Below are positions 4,702 through 6,000 of a DNA stretch of 6,000 nt, one piece after another. The notes under the pieces were generated by a model. That model searched no databases, had not been told where the DNA came from, and saw nothing but the letters and a program-made list of their open reading frames with translations. The number at the start of each line of letters is the position of its first letter. Positions within the stretch are counted from its first letter, which is position 1. The position numbers and the translations under genes were made by a program. The stretch comes from Rubrobacter sp. (GTDB lineage: Bacteria; Actinomycetota; Rubrobacteria; Rubrobacterales; Rubrobacteraceae): NCBI GenBank assembly GCA_019247245.1, contig JAFAPF010000070.1:1-6000 (forward strand). The letters run 5' to 3'.

Positions 4702-4750
4702 CTAGAAAAGTTCAGCCGGCTACTCTGGCACTGAAGTAGCCAACCTTTTT

Positions 4751-4755
4751 AGGAG
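4751..4755 (+). promoter_or_regulatory. Ribosome binding site for the permease
   Basis: AGGAG ends five bases before the GTG at 4761. A GTG directly before it (4758) is only two bases from the site and less likely. Confidence 0.65.
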
Positions 4756-4760
4756 CGGTG

Positions 4761-6000
4761 GTGACCGAATCATTTAATCTTCCCAGAAGCTTCGGCGATC
4801 GGTTCATGCGTTGGCTGCTTGAAGCCCGAGTCGGACGAAGAAAAGGTCCCCACGAGGAGCAGGATGAGGTCCGTCAGCACCCTTGGTGGAAGGTGATGTG
4901 CCTTACCGGAGTGGACTACTTCTCGACTCTTGGCTATCTACCCAGCATCGCGATTGTCGGCGCCGGTGCCCTCTCGCCGATATCAACCCTGCTCATCGTG
5001 CTCCTGACCCTCTTTGGGATGCTACCGATGTATCGCAGGGTCGCCGCGGAGAGCCCTCACGGCCAAGGCTCGATCGCAATGCTCGAACGCCTGCTCTCGT
5101 TCTGGAAGGGCAAGATCTTCGTCTTGTGTCTCCTGGGTTTCATCGCGACCGACTTCATGGTCACGATTACCCTCTCGTCGTCAGACGCCTCGGCCCACCT
5201 CACCGAGAACCCGTTTGTTTCGGGGTTCCTTAGCGGCCATGAGATCGCCATTACCCTCATGTTGGTGGTGATACTCGGCATCATTTTCCTGAAAGGCTTC
5301 AGGGAAGCCATCGGGATTGCTGTGCTCGTGGTCGGGGGTTACCTGCTGCTGAACGTCGTCGTGGTGAGCGTTGGGCTCTACGATAGCGCGACGCATCCTC
5401 AGTATATCGCCAATTGGAAGTACGCGCTCCTCACCGGCCATGATGACTGGCTTGCGATACTGGGCGTGGCGATAATCGTGTTCCCCAAACTTGCGTTGGG
5501 GGTCTCGGGTTTCGAAACCGGCGTGACGGTGATGTCGCTCGTGCATGGCGACGAAGAAGACGATCCGGAGCACCCTGAGGGACGGATCCGCAACACCGGC
5601 AAGCTGCTAATGGCCGCTGCGCTGCTCATGAGCTTCTTCCTGATAACGACAAGCTTTATTACGAGCGTACTAATACCCCCCGAAGAGTTCGAAGTAGGCG
5701 GCGCAGCCAAGGATCGGGCGCTAGCTTACCTGGCGCACGGGTACTTGGGCAACGCGTTCGGCACGGCCTACGATATAAGCACGATCCTAATCCTGGCGTT
5801 CGCGGGTGCCTCGGCGATGGCGGGGCTTTTGAACATCGTGCCCCGCTATTTACCCGGCTACGGCATGGTGCCGGAGTGGGGACGGGCGGTCAGACCTCTG
5901 GTACTACTCTACACCGCGGTTGCCATCGTCATCGTTATACTCTTTGGAGCCGACGTGGACGCTCAAGGCGGGGCGTACGCAACCGGCGTCCTGGTGGTGA
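4761..6000 (+). CDS. APC-superfamily amino-acid permease, 3' end outside window
   Basis: The first 413 codons of a membrane transporter that continues past the right edge; actinobacterial members of this group are usually about 600-670 residues. It should import amino acids or related small molecules by secondary transport; the substrate is not evident. After a basic cytoplasmic N-terminus (residues 1-41, with [12 protein letters not shown]) comes the first helix with [10 protein letters not shown] (50-59) and [12 protein letters not shown], a pattern of this permease group. The loop [11 protein letters not shown] (94-104) is strongly conserved in the group. Further hydrophobic helices follow, then SGFETG (249-254), a cytoplasmic loop rich in acidic residues ([14 protein letters not shown]), and later helices with [18 protein letters not shown]. 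No stop or frameshift was found across the segment. The start is GTG with AGGAG at five bases. The gene begins just after the insertion remnant, which may have supplied or removed upstream control sequence. Confidence 0.88.
   Translation, partial: MTESFNLPRSFGDRFMRWLLEARVGRRKGPHEEQDEVRQHPWWKVMCLTGVDYFSTLGYLPSIAIVGAGALSPISTLLIVLLTLFGMLPMYRRVAAESPHGQGSIAMLERLLSFWKGKIFVLCLLGFIATDFMVTITLSSSDASAHLTENPFVSGFLSGHEIAITLMLVVILGIIFLKGFREAIGIAVLVVGGYLLLNVVVVSVGLYDSATHPQYIANWKYALLTGHDDWLAILGVAIIVFPKLALGVSGFETGVTVMSLVHGDEEDDPEHPEGRIRNTGKLLMAAALLMSFFLITTSFITSVLIPPEEFEVGGAAKDRALAYLAHGYLGNAFGTAYDISTILILAFAGASAMAGLLNIVPRYLPGYGMVPEWGRAVRPLVLLYTAVAIVIVILFGADVDAQGGAYATGVLVV

Noticed and set aside
4883..5710. Several open frames on both strands inside the last part of the window
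   Set aside because: All lie within the long frame from GTG 4761, which has the clear sequence of an APC permease and no stop up to the window end.
1..6000. CRISPR array, tRNA, rRNA, defence or toxin-antitoxin system
   Set aside because: No regularly spaced repeats, no tRNA-like arms with TTCGA-type loop in context, and no protein motifs of such systems were seen.

Overview
The window reads as bacterial chromosome, most likely from an actinobacterium. The DUF4383-type membrane protein, the long APC permease with its conserved SPHGQGS loop, and frequent GTG/TTG starts with strong AGGAG ribosome sites all fit. I cannot fix the genus; a Rubrobacter-like lineage is a guess from gene style. Only about half of the window is intact coding sequence.

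Layout: (1) 1-517 has no credible gene but holds a 20-bp tandem duplication, a perfect hairpin and a long multi-part stem-loop. (2) 518-715, minus strand, is a small CsbD-like stress protein. (3) 716-1193 is non-coding with further hairpins. (4) 1194-1454 encodes a small secreted tyrosine-rich protein, followed by a rho-independent terminator near 1571-1601. (5) 1751-2152 encodes a small lipoprotein. (6) 2153-2844 is non-coding apart from hairpins and a long inverted repeat. (7) 2845-3183 encodes a probable small exported protein. (8) 3301-3486 and 3529-3900 form a two-gene cluster of small membrane proteins, the second a DUF4383 member. (9) About 3956-4690 is a heavily decayed IS5-family transposase with five apparent frame changes and two stops. 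(10) 4761-6000 is the N-terminal part of an APC-superfamily amino-acid permease that runs off the right edge.

The intact products are nearly all envelope or exported proteins (secreted, lipoprotein, small membrane proteins, permease) plus one stress protein. They look like an accessory, envelope-associated stretch rather than one pathway, and no shared function can be shown. The points most worth a second look are: two genes whose best start, judged by the ribosome site, is an ACG codon; a TTATCGG motif present six times in the first 1.64 kb, five copies being followed by a hairpin; and the structured non-coding DNA at 92-317 and 2606-2685. I saw no defence system, CRISPR array, tRNA or rRNA.
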